Below, in pieces: positions 12,458 through 23,763 of a DNA stretch of 64,000 nt. How positions within the stretch are numbered: the first letter of the stretch is position 1; the number at the start of each line of letters is the position of its first letter. The position numbers and the translations under genes were made by a program. The notes under the pieces are model-generated. The model was not told the origin of the DNA. It saw only the letters and a program-made list of their open reading frames with translations, and made no database searches. Source of the DNA: Grammothele lineata (taxonomy: Eukaryota; Basidiomycota; Agaricomycetes; Polyporales; Polyporaceae); assembly GCA_002150815.3 (NCBI GenBank), contig NDFF03000010.1, positions 1-64,000 of the forward strand, read 5' to 3'.

Positions 12458-15400
12458 CTATCTAGAGGCCAGGCGGATAGCACCCAACAGGTTGAGGTTG
12501 ACGGAAATAGGCTTTTCTTCTCCTGCTGCCACCTCAGTGGTAGATGTCGATGAGGAGGCTGCATTAGGCTTCTTAGGAGAGGTTATCCACCCCCAAGAGA
12601 CCGCCTTTTGAGAGGTGTTACTCTCCTCTGTCTTCTTGGGCACATAGCAGGAGACATTATAGTATACCACACAAAGGTCTCCTGGCTGCAGCTCATGGTT
12701 GAGAGGGGGAAGGGTAGTAAAGGGGTCATTAATGTCCCAGCCCTTATTTCCTGTCAGCATCTTCATAACCATCTTGTTGCTAGCATCCCATAACATGACT
12801 AGATTTGTGGATGTTAGAAAACTATTATAGGCAAAGATTCAAGTAACATACTGTCTGCATTGTTAGGTGTCTTTGCAATATCTTGCCAATCTAATATAGA
12901 CTTGGGATGCAAGATTTTGTTGACGCCGTTGGTCTTTGTCACTAAATTGATAGAAATTAGAACATGCTTACAAAGTGAATGTAAAAATCACTTACAGGCA
13001 TAGTTGCCAGTCTTGATCTCCAAACCAACCACATTGACACCATCTGCTGTTCTGGTCTCTCCACTAACAAAAGAGGTGGTCCAAGGAACAAGAGGATTGG
13101 CCTGGGTAACGGTGCCGTAGAAATTCCACACCCGCTCTGTGTAATTGGCATCATCACCAACTGGCAATATACAGACCCTCTTGTAAGTCTTGGCATCAAA
13201 GCGACCATTGTAGGTATTAGTGTAAGTCTGCTGGGTGTTGCTGGCATACACCAAACCCATCATCATGCCAATGCTTCTTTTGGTGTTTGAGCTACGGTGG
13301 TGGCAGATAAACTCATCTGTAGAGGTGACAGAGAGCTTGACAGCAGCTAAGCCATCTGTAGGAGCGCAAAGAGGGTTATGAGTGGTGATCCCATTGCCTG
13401 CATAGGACCATATGGCCAGAAAGTCTCTGTATTACAAATAATGTGAGCTGTAATATGCTGAAATGAATGATAAACAAATTCTCACTTGTGGTGAATGTTC
13501 TCATACAGATTGAAAATATCCTTCCAATTAAAGGGAGTAATAGGATCCTTCTTTCTGTAGTCCAGCTCGATGGGGCTAATGACAGATTTGATTGTCAATG
13601 TCAGAATACATCATTTAAAGGAGAAACTTACGCAATGACAGGAAAGTATGCCAAAGTCTGAGCAGGGGAAGTGTCATGGTCAATGATGTAGCATTGAGCA
13701 CCCCAAGGAGCGGCAACACCAGGAGTGCAAGAGCCACTGAAGTGTCAAGTTAATATATAGGAGCATATATAATAGTAGCATAACTCACACACTAACGATG
13801 TCCTTGGGAACATCAATGGCATCATTTTCTTTGGAGGAGTCCTCTTGCTCTTCATCAGAATGATCCTGCTTGTCTGAATCATCCTCACTATTAAATGAAT
13901 GACATTAGTTGGGAGCTAGAAAAACAAATGATAGCGCACATGTCCCATCTAGGGCTGGGCTCCCTAGCCTTTTTCTTTCCCTTGTCCTTCTTGTTGAACA
14001 TTGCTGATCTGTTCCTATTTTTGTGACACATTAAGGTGAAAATAAAAAAGGATGATATATAAACACACTTCTCTTCATCTTGATATCCCTCAGAGAAAAA
14101 TTTGGCCCCAGATCTGCATATATAAATTAGCTATGATAAAGGCAATGAAAGAGAATCTTACTCAGGCTTTGAGGGCTTAATAGGAGAAGCCTGGCGCTTG
14201 CCAGAGGGAACCTCAATCCAGAAGGTGCTGCTAGCCTTAGTCTTGCCCTTGCCCTTGCTATTATTACATATTTATATTAGCAGTCATTGGCAGTTAAATA
14301 GAAGGCGCACTTGACAATAGAAGAGGGTTTTTCCTGTTCCTCTTCAGAACTATCATCATGCTTACTGCTAGCACAAGTAGTAAACAAACTGAGAGTGATG
14401 TAATTGAACTAGAGGCGCCTACACAACACGAGACTTCTTTTTAGGAGAGCGCCTATATACCAGTATCAATCACCGCTATAATTAATGCAAGACATTATCT
14501 AAACTTACTGAACATCCTGCTCCTCCTCATCTGAAGAGTTCCTAATGACCACATTTAAAGTATGCTCAAATGTAAAACTGTAAATGACTTACGGGGCTTC
14601 ACGCTTAGAGGGGCAGCTCTTCAAAGGAAAGCTGCTCAACAAGTTTAGCATATAGTGAAATATGTGTCTATAATATTACATACCTCTTATGACCAGGTGT
14701 ATTCTGCTGGGCCTTCATGATAGAGCGGGGCTTGGGCTTGGTGTGTGATGCCTTGTCCATTCTATAATCAAATATTAGTACAGTGTTTATAGTTTAATAA
14801 TAAACTTCATACTCTTCATCCCCCTCTGAGTCACTATCCTTCTGAGCAGCCTTGCACTTGCTAGACTTTACAGTGGGGGGGGATCTAAGGTTAAATTTAT
14901 TAGGACTGCCGCTTTCAACATCACTTTGTACTCACATATCCTTGGCCTTTGTAGGCCGGCCCCTTTTCTTAGGGGACTGAGGAGGACTCTCCACACTAGG
15001 CTGTATTAGTGCAAACATTTAAATGTATCAATAGTGTACTCACAACTCTATATCACTGTCATTGTCTTCAGACTCAGCAGGCCTAATAGAATGATGTTAG
15101 CGCTTATTTTACATTATAGATGGTGCACTCACTGAGGCTTGGCAGCCTTCTTAGGGGTAGCCTTGATTTTAATTGGGGTGGCCTTGACACTCTTCTTGCT
15201 AATGTGTTTATAAATATTGAATCACTGAATTACAGAAAGTAGAATGGCTTACACAGGAGAGGGAGTGGGAGGGGTTACTGGAGGGCTGCTGTGGCGGCTG
15301 CGGGACCTCCTATAATATTGTATTAATATTGTGTATAAAGAAGACTATCAAGTGAGAACTTACTTGGCCTTAGGAGTCTTCATGACCTCTGGACGGTTGT

Positions 15401-15949
15401 CAGGCTCATCCTCACTGCTAAAGTTGTAGTGTATAAGTATAGCTCTAAACAGTGAAAGCAGACATACTCTTCATCAGGGACGACAAAACTAGTGTCATAG
15501 TGGTCATCCCTGAAGAGAAGAGATGAAAATATATACAAGGCAATAAAAGAACACTTACTCATCATCAGAGCGGGCCTCATCATCTCCTACAGAATCACCA
15601 GAGCCCTCTTCTTCAGAATTCTGCTCTTCATCTTCCTCTTCTTCATTGTCCTCCTCAGCCTCTGAGTCAAGAACAATTTCAGGGCTAAAAGAGAAATGAG
15701 AATAGGCAAATAGAGTATAAAATATAATACACACCTCTTAGGCTGCTTGCGGCCCCTAGTAGGAGCCCCACCCTTGCCACTGGCTGGCTTGCCCCGCTTG
15801 GCCTTTTGGTTTTTAATGGCGGTAGTCTGCCTTGTAACCCTTCTGGCATTATGTGAGCAATGAAAAATCCACAAAAAGATGACATACTTGGGAGCAACTA
15901 AGGCGACCTCCTTAGCCTGAGACTTCTTGGTGCTAGCTTTAGGAGGCAT
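12458..15949 (-). CDS. AT-hook/charged multi-exon nuclear-type protein, unknown C-terminal domain
   Basis: The gene starts at ATG 15949 and ends at TAG 12458-12460. More than 20 short exons are split by 45-65 bp GT-AG introns, and every junction I traced kept phase. The N-terminal half alternates Lys/Arg-rich and Asp/Glu/Ser-rich exons and includes KKRGRPTK, an AT-hook core. The C-terminal half (exons from about 13.8 kb down) is a globular ~330-residue region with TKRSIGMMMG, YKRVCILPVGDD, GLEIKTGNY and PGDLCVVYYN. I recall Agaricomycete hypothetical proteins with this C-terminal domain but know no function. The layout suggests a DNA- or chromatin-binding protein, which is inference. It is divergent from the gene at 16617, and the two may share a promoter. 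Confidence 0.8.
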
Positions 15950-16616
15950 GCTGTAAGAGGAGTAAATAAAGGGAGACAAAGGATGAGAGCTTGAGAGGGA
16001 GATTGACAGAGATGGGGGATGCAAAAAAAGAGTAGGTGGGGGACGGATGAAGAAAGAGGTGTTTATAAAGAGCCTGCCTGCCCCAAAAAAAGAATCGTAC
16101 GAGGTTGCCCCAACCCCAAAGACTTGAGTCTCCAAGACATTTTTCTGCCGCCAATCAGTCTCATATTGGGGCTTGGAGACACAAGCGAGAAATATGAAAT
16201 AGCAATCTCTAGGCACCAGTGAACACTCTCCTTATCTTTCAACTCTGCTTTACCACACAATATATATTGCAGGCCTCTACTCTGAAGTTTGAGCACATAT
16301 TTTGTAGTTTGAAATGAAAGTATGTGTAGAGAAGAAATAAGCTTTTGATAGAGTTAAAAGAAGGATGAGAAGGCGGTTGTGTGATGTGAGATTTGAAATA
16401 GAAAGTCTAGAAGGCCAAGCCATTTGAAATATCAATGACGCAGCATGTTTGGCTCCTCTAAAAATAAAGTACTTGAAGCCTAGAACTTTGAGGCGCCTCC
16501 CCTACTCACCTTCTCTTTTAACTTGGCCAACTTGGACTACCGCCTGCTTCCTCCTCCTTTCATTAACTACACTGCACCCACTATATTTCTTACTTTCAAG
16601 AATACACCTTCCTATA
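15950..16616. promoter_or_regulatory. Candidate bidirectional promoter between two divergent genes
   Basis: These 667 bp separate divergent start codons at 15949 (minus) and 16617 (plus). The stretch holds pyrimidine-rich tracts next to each start on the coding strand, as is common upstream of basidiomycete start codons. No other gene is visible. This is inference from position and composition. Confidence 0.4.
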
Positions 16617-17858
16617 ATGATCTACCACCCTCAGCTTTATGCGGGCAGAGAGAAGTACAGTAAGTGTTCATTTATATAGTGTTACTATCACATCTAAAAT
16701 ATACTAGCTCCTATCTTGCAGACACTATTAGCAGGATATCAAAAGGAGAAAGTTTGGATGCAGCAGCTGGCTAGTGTTAATGAGGTGAGCTGATTTACTA
16801 GAGGACGCGTACTTGAGCTAATAAAGAAACTTAGTTCCCTAAGTTGATGTCTATTGCCACTATTGCCACCAATTCCAGTGCATCTAAGCTGAACTTGGTA
16901 TATGGCCATCCTCTTGGAGATGGGGCTATGGAGGAAATAGTTTTGAGGGTTCAAGGGTACTTGGTGGAGTCTAAGCTACCTCCGCTGCGCAAGATGGAGT
17001 GAGTACACTTTTTATTATATATAGCTACACCTACAACTTTACATTAGTATTCCCCGCAACTGCAACTTCCTTCTCAATCTCAAACAAGAAGCTACCATCA
17101 CCGGTCTTGGAGCAGAAGGATTTGAGGCTGCAGTTCAAGGAGCTATGGCTATATATCAGGCCTTTCAAGCCAAGATTTCTGCCCTAGGCAGTCAGCTGAG
17201 AGACTGGAGCCCCAGCTATGATGGCAGTGACTTGGCATTGACCTTTAGTAACCGGTATCTCACCAAGGAGAATGAGAAGGGACTTGATCAAGTGGTGGAC
17301 ATTTCTAAGCATGTTGATCCCTTTCATGTGCTCTCTCCCTTGCTAGGGCTAGAGGTGCACACCACAGACAATGTGGTGGAGTATTGGGAAAAGCGTGTGG
17401 AGGACTACAAGTAAGCACATTTTGCTATTATATTCATCAATATATTCATTAGGCATTTCAGGGAGAGCTTCCACAGTATCAATCCCAATAGCATCAATGC
17501 TAACAACTTGGTAGAGCTGCAGGTCTCTTTTATGGCTATCAAGGTAAAGAGAGGAGAATATATCTTCCTGCCCAAGTTGCGCTCTATCTGTGTTCTAGAC
17601 AGAATTGTTGAGAAGGTAAATATTCATGCATGAATATTAAATAGGAAGCTGATAAATATATTGTATTGCTAGGACTACAACACTGCAGCTATCAAGACTC
17701 TAGCTAAAAAACCAGTATCCCCTATGAAGAAGATGAAGCGCAAAGTTGGATATGGACAGGAGGCAGAGGATGCTGGCTTAGAGGCTGAACATGCTATGAA
17801 GAAGTTGTGTTTGATAGAGCAGAGGGATGCTTCAAAGGACATCAATATGCTTTCTTGA
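16617..17858 (+). CDS. Multi-exon protein of unknown function, basic C-terminus
   Basis: The start is ATG 16617 and the stop TGA 17856-17858. Exons were assembled through in-phase GT-AG introns. The acceptor of the second exon near 16735-16738 is ambiguous. The long exon at about 17051-17411 encodes a helical region with NRYLTKENEKGL and ISKHVDPFHVLSPL, followed by WEKRVEDYK. The C-terminus has PVSPMKKMKRK, a likely nuclear localisation signal. I recall similar hypothetical proteins in Agaricomycetes, function unknown. It is divergent from the AT-hook gene and convergent with the TET/JBP-like gene ending at 17992. Confidence 0.75.
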
Positions 17859-17991
17859 TATGTCCTGCCTTGCTTGTCAATATTTTGTATATTATCTACT
17901 TATAATCACACTGCTGCAGCATTTGAGCTGAACTGTGTTGCATAACTTGGACAGATCAACTTTATAGAACTCAAAGTAAGTAATATGTCAT

Positions 17992-19209
17992 CTAGTTTGG
18001 AGCATAAACATTATCCTGGCAGTGTCCCATATTCTCCTTCCACCTCTGCCCTCCTTTATCGGTATGTAATACCATAGAAGCGCGGCGTCCAGTATAAGGA
18101 AGATTAAAGTGTGTAATGTCAGAAGATAAAAAGAGGACAATATCCCCATTCTGCAAAGGCAGAACAACTCCAGGCTCATAAAGGCAGAGCTCACCACCTT
18201 AAAAATCACCTATAGGCAGCACCAAGCAGGCTATAAAGTCATTCTGATCCCTATGACCCTCAGAGCAGGCATTGATGTTAATGACAAGGCCTGAAAAGGG
18301 GTGCTGAGGATGGTGCTGTCCACCTGGAAGGGCCTCAGCCACCATCTCTAGCTCCCCATACACTTCTGGGAAGTGGCTTTGAATCTGAATACTATTAAAG
18401 TTAGCAACAGTACACAAAGTGTAATAAAGACATACCTTCTTTGCAATCCACTGGAATACTTCCTCCATAGCGCTGCAAAAGCGAGTATACTCCTCATGAT
18501 AGTTGTGGTGCTCCTTGGTGATGTAGGGGGATCTCTGAGTGACGTTAGAGCGGGTGGAGTCTTTGTGCTGCAAGCAGTAGGGATGGACATGTGTGGGGGC
18601 ACCGTCCCCCTACCCCACCAAGTTAGCTGATAAATGATTGAAGACAATAGAAACCACCCACCTGAAGGCAATATCTACCATAGCAACCAAAGTGAATGGT
18701 TTTGAAATCAAAGTCAGGGCCATCGCTTGCATCGCAGTGATCAAGCTTTAGCGCAAAACAGGTAGCAAGAATATGCTCCAAATTCTCCTTAAGCTTAGGA
18801 GGCATGTCGCTAGCTAAGAAAGCAATGGGCTTGTTGTCTCTGTCTTGCAACAGCAGATCTTGCCTATATAGAAAGTTAGCTATGCGGTCAATAGAAAATC
18901 AAGAACTTACGACGCAAAGAAATTATGAGATACATGAGCATAAGTCTTGCCATCCCTCACTCCCTGCTCATTGAACATCTTGGTGAACTAGAAACAAGTA
19001 AGTAGGAGTAGCTATGCAAATATAAGCATGCTCACTTTGCCAGATAGACGTTCAATTGAAGTGGTACCCTTAGCCTCATTCACAAGTGCTATCTGCTTGT
19101 GCGTCCACTCCTTCCTCCATTTCGTCCTCTCCTCTTCTGTTAACTTGTCAGCATGAGGCGGCATAGTGGGGTTAGATTTATGGGCCTCAGCATCTAAGCA
19201 AAATGGCAT
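17992..19209 (-). pseudogene. TET/JBP-like 2OG-Fe(II) dioxygenase (2OGFeDO family) with one in-frame stop
   Basis: The gene runs from ATG 19209 to TAG 17992-17994 in about six exons. The opening block ends EEERTKWRKEWTHKQ, and IAFLASDMPP follows. The double-stranded beta-helix has the metal motif GHRDQND (about 18.24-18.26 kb), GGELCLYEPG, the distal His in THFNLPYTG and the 2OG-binding Arg in GRRASMVLHTD. This is the pattern of the fungal TET/JBP-like 2OGFeDO family, whose presumed reaction is oxidation of a modified pyrimidine in DNA. TAA at 18199-18201 lies between the two halves of the active site, just before GGEL. The frame continues unbroken afterwards and all ligands remain, so inactivation looks recent. 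A sequencing error or readthrough would restore it. It is convergent with the gene at 16617-17858. Confidence 0.85.
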
Positions 19210-21143
19210 GGTGATCCTCTGTAAATGCCCTGAGGAGCAGGGGTAGCGGTAGAAAATTGAGTCTGAAGTGGAGGTAAAAGAGCGGGCTGAGAAAGAAAAG
19301 GTGTATAGGAGGGTTGGCGAGGGAGAGCTAATGGAAAGAGCGCAGGATTGATCATGTAAAATGCAAAATCGACAGCGCTAGAACCAGCAAGAGCTTGGGC
19401 TGAGTCTTCAAAGTGAAAATGATCCCTCCAAACAGCGCCATGGGGCCAAATTCCAAAGTCTCTGCTTCAAATAAGTGCCATATAAAACATAAGTTGAATA
19501 TAACTCACCCAGTCTTCAGCTGGTTCAAATAAACGCGCATAGTAATGAGATCTGAACAGGGTATAACAGAGGGTAAACTCAAGGCGATTCTTCTGACTTC
19601 AGAAAGAACGCATGGCAAGGAAAGGGGAATCTGTTGGGCGATGTAGCCTAGAAGAGGAATAAGTCTATCAGCAATGATTTTGCCCGTCATAGTGGCTTAA
19701 AAGAGAGGGTAAGTCAGTATATGTCCAGCAGATCCAGGAGAGACTTACAAGTGTCTGGGTTAATGATATTGAAGCTGATTGACGCTGCGTCATCCCAGTT
19801 CATGGTTTTTGAAACATCGGTGTAGCGATTTCTTGCTGCTATAACAGCAAGAAGATAGAGTGACCCTATTAGAATATAAAAGTCAGATTGTGAATGTACA
19901 CAGCGTCAAGCACTTACCGCCATTGGCCAACATACCCAGGCGGCGTCCACAAGCCACCATGTCACTAAATCCTCTAGATTCTAGGTTTTGCACCCCTGAG
20001 GCGATGTATTTGGTGTATAGAACACCAATATTGATCTTATCTTGAGTCATGATGCTGAGAAAGGCGATGAGCGCAGAGCGGTATACAAAATCAAGAGAGT
20101 TACTTACTCGTCGACTTTCAAGGTGAGTAGAACCATGTTGACTAGGTTGGCAAAGTCCTGCCCCACCTTCATCTGAGCGCCGATAATACAGCGATGGGTG
20201 AGAGAAAGCAGGGAGTCGTTTTGGAAGGCGTCTAGAGTCTGGCGCCATGGAGTGCGGTCAACTAGAGCCTTAAGGCCAGCAACCCAGGCCTGGCAAGCGG
20301 GTTTCTCTGGGTCACCACTCTCTCCGTGGGTCAAGTCCAAAATGAACTGCCTAGAAAACTCATGGAGGGTGGGGTTGATGCCCTTAGAAATAGCCCACTC
20401 GACGTCATCAGACTAGAAGATCAAGTCATAAGTGTATAAAAAATATCGTCACAACTGAACACACTCACCTGAGACTCTTGGGTATCAGGATTCAAGGCCT
20501 GGTGGACTATAAGTCAGTAGATTAGGTGGACATAGTAACAGAAGTGCGCACCTGCTTAATCTTCTTGAGAGGTTGAGAACCTCTAGCGTCTGTGGGATCC
20601 TTCTTCCTCTTTCCAGAGGTAGAGGACTTCTGACGCTTAGTAGAGGTAGTTACCATATGTCTGACACTGTAAACCTCAGGACTAGGACTAGGACTTCTCT
20701 CTGAAGCTGGAGGGGGAGGAGGTGGAGTGGGAGGAGAAGGTGTAGGGCGCTGCAGAGAATTTAACAGAGATATTGTGATAGAAGAATCAAACTCACAGAG
20801 GATTCAGCCATTTCAAGGACTCCTTGTTCAGGAGAAGGAGGAATGAAAGCTGGGCTGAGAGGATCTGGGCTAGGAGAAGCAGAGAGGGGAGGCTGGGCTG
20901 GGGGAACTGCCAGCAAAGCGGTGCTGCTGGTACCAGCTGCACCTCCAGACACCTAAGAAATGATCAGTCATGAAGAGCTAAGTTCCTAAATAAGCTTACA
21001 GAGGGTGTAAGGGGCCTAGAGAGCTGTTGGCACTCTTGATGTAGTCTATTCTGAAAGTCCTCTAGGCCAGAAAGAAGCGCTGTAGGGACAGACTCAAGGG
21101 CCTTAGCTAGGAGTAGAAGCTCCTCTGGCTTGATCATGAGCAT
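19194..21143 (-). CDS. Multi-exon protein with Pro-rich region and basic NLS-like stretch, unknown function
   Basis: The model starts at ATG 21143. An upstream exon from 21363 is possible. Exons were traced at 21000-21143, 20797-20952, about 20552-20753, then onward with good GT-AG introns. The N-terminus is helical, followed by a Pro/Ser-rich stretch and basic GKRKKDP and PLKKIKQ (NLS-like). A globular region contains LHEFSRQFILDLTHGE, GRRLGMLANG and MNWDDAASISFNI. The last exon carries DFGIWPHGAVWRDHF and reads to TAG 19194-19196. That end overlaps the ATG of the oxygenase gene by 16 bp in another frame, so either the true end is spliced differently or the two genes form one transcript. Function not recognised. 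Confidence 0.65.
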
Positions 21144-21419
21144 TGTGTAACTGACAGAATATGAGTTCCTTAGCAGCAGAAGTGGCAGAAGAAGATATAC
21201 CAAGAAGTAGTGAAGTGGTGCTCAGGGACAGTGGCGGTTGCAAGGAAAGAGCAGGGCCACAGCCACAGCCATAGTGCAATCTATGACAGTCTACTTCTAA
21301 TAGCCTCTGCTTTTCAGAACCACTTGCTGCACAAATACAATATGCCAAAGGGACACTAAACATTGCATTATGAACAACTAACTACTACATTAAAAGTACA
21401 GGTATACATGGGGCGACAG

Positions 21420-23360
21420 CCCCCTAATTGCTAGCACGAACGGCAAAAAACAGCGCCGGGAGCGCGTGCCGTGTCCCTTACATGCGGCGTATGGCTTCAC
21501 AGGGAGGGGAGAGGCCTGGGGAGTGGGGCAAACAAAAAACGAAATGTTGCAGGCCCGTTCGGGCCCGTCGTTATCAGCAGGGACGGGAAGAAGGTGGGCA
21601 GGGGCGGGCTCACCATCGGCGGCGCCAACGACGCATTCAGCGCCGGTGTTGCATGTTGCAAGGCTTGACAGAAGCTGGATGAGGAGGGGGAGCGGGATGT
21701 GGAAAAAAATTGAGACGTTCCGGGCCCGTTGGGGCCCGGCGTCGTCAGCGGGAGGGGGCAGGAGGTGGGCGGGGGTGGGCTCACCATCGCTGGCGGCGTT
21801 GGCGCGTCCCGCGGCCGTTCTGGACGGCGTGGGGCTCGATGGGGAGCGGGAGGGGCAGGGGAGGCGCGGCGTGGGCGAAGAACAAGAACAACCGGGCCCA
21901 TTGGGGCCCGGCGTCGTCAGCAGGAGGGGGCAGGAGGTGGGCGGGGGCGGGCTCACCATGGCCGGCACTGAGTGCGCGTCCCGCGGCCATTTTCCACGGC
22001 GCATTGCTCAACGGGAGTGGGAGAGGGGGGGCGATCGCAGCGTGCAAAAAAATTGAAATGTTCCGGGCCCGTTGGGGCCCGGCGTCGTCAGCGAGAGGGG
22101 GCAGGAGGTGGGCGGGAGCGGGCTCACCGTCGCTGGCGGTGTTGGCGTGTCCCGCAGCCGTTTGAGACGGCGCGTGGCTCGACGGGGAGCGGGAGGCGCA
22201 GGGGAGGCGCGGCGTAGGCGAAGAAGAAGAAAAACCGGGCCCGTTGGGGCCCGGCGTCGTCAGCGGGAGGCAGTGAGGGACGCGCGGGGGCGGACTCACC
22301 GTCGCTGGCGACGTTGGCGTGTCCCGCGGTCGTTCGGGACGGCGTGGGGCTCGACGGGGGGTTGGAGGGGAAGGGGGGCACTTGAGGGAGGTAGGGGGAG
22401 ACGTGGAGGACGACGGCGGAGACGAGGAGGACGAGAGCGGGGGCGTGGAGGAGAAAGCAGGGGGGCGGGAGCACCGAGGCTGGCGGAAGCAGGGAATCCT
22501 GCAAAGTCCAAACTGCACGTGATCGATTTCGGCGTCTAAAAAGTGGCCAAATCGAGCAGCGATCTCCCGTAACGGGAGATCGCTGCTCAATTTGGCCACT
22601 TTTTAGACGCCGAAATCGATCACGAGGTGGGTTCAGCGCCTGCAGACTGGGCTTTGTCAGCAGCGCTTCCCCTGTCCCAGCTCGTCGGCCTTCCCGTCCC
22701 CGCCGTCGTCCTCCGCATCTCCCTCCTCGTCCTCCACTCTCCCCTCGTCCTTCACCCCTCCCTCGTCCTCCACTGCCCGTCGAGCGACTCGCCGTCCCAC
22801 ACGGCCGCGGGACGCGCTCTCAGCGGCAGCCACGGTGAGCCCGCCCCCGCCCACCTCCTGCCCGCCTCCCGCTGACGACGCTGGGCCCCACGGGCCCGGT
22901 TTTAATCTACGCTCTGATCCGCGCCTCCCTGCCCCTCCCACTCCCGTTGAGCCACGCGCCGTCCCAAACCGGATGCGGATGCGCTCTCAGCGCCGCCCGG
23001 GTGAGCCCGCCCCCACCCGTCTCTTGCCCCTTCCCGCTGACGACGCCGGGCCCCAACGGGCCCGGAACGTCTCATTTTTTTTGCATGTCCCATCTCTCCT
23101 CCCCCTCCCGCCTCCGTCAAGCCTCGCGCCGGGCAAAACCGGCCAAGAACGCGCCGCCGGCGTCGTCCACGGTAAGCCCGCCCCGCCGCCTCTCTTCCCG
23201 TCCCCGCTCACAACGCCGGGCCCCAACGGGCCCGGAACGTCTCATTTTTTTTCTGCCCCCTGCTCCTCCTCGCTCCCCAGTGTCCATCAAGCCCTGCACT
23301 ACGCAAAACTGGCCAGGAACGCGCCGTCCACACCATCGTCGGCTTCGCCTCAATCCTACT
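21420..23360. repeat. GC-rich tandem array inverted around a central palindrome
   Basis: Units of about 170-180 bp share a core with GGGCCCGGCGTCGTCAGC and a GGTGAGCCCGCC-type box. I see cores near 21547, 21726, 21895, 22068 and 22241 in one orientation. Reversed cores appear near 22868, 23037 and 23210. The switch of orientation is at the palindrome at 22518-22624. Long ORFs appear in several frames on both strands because the units are GC-rich and lack stops. No frame stands out, so I do not call genes. Composition contrasts sharply with the AT-rich flanks. Confidence 0.9.
22518..22624. repeat. 107-bp near-perfect palindrome (53-bp arms, 1-nt centre)
   Basis: The centre is the A at 22571 in CTCCCGTAACGGGAG. 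The arms extend to 22518 and 22624 with one mismatch (C against T in the CCAAATCGAGCAG block). It is the pivot of the larger inverted array. A palindrome this long is a strong cruciform or hairpin former. Confidence 0.95.
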
Positions 23361-23763
23361 CTTAGTACCGCACCATGTCATACATCTGTTTTGTATATAT
23401 GGAATCTATGTAGTGTAGTTCTATAACATCCATGTAGCATGTAGTATTGAAATGCACTACCTTGAATCACCACTTCTTGTGTGTAACAAGCCTCATTGCC
23501 ATGTGTAATCAATAATGGTATTTATGCTGTTGCCTGTGCGCCTTATCAATCTTGATCTCCAACTGCCACCATCTTGACTGCTGTAAGTGTTTTTGTGTCT
23601 CTACACCATTAAGTGCTCACTCTATGTCCCAGTTCTTTGTACTCTGTGTCTTTCAGGTGATTCATTGCTGTGTACAGTCTGTCAAACATATTCTGTCTAA
23701 CCTTTCTGCCATTGAATAAAGGCCACCTCCGCCCCTTCTTATCTCTCAATCCAAGTCCAAAAC
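23361..23763. other. Spacer and probable promoter of the first F-box gene
   Basis: About 400 bp of AT-rich sequence with no exon I can support. It ends in pyrimidine-rich sequence before ATG 23764. Confidence 0.4.

Noticed and set aside
21428..23426. Many overlapping ORFs of 60-270 codons on both strands in the GC-rich array
   Set aside because: They arise from repeated stop-poor units in several frames, lack conserved starts and mirror one another across the palindrome. I treat them as non-coding repeats.
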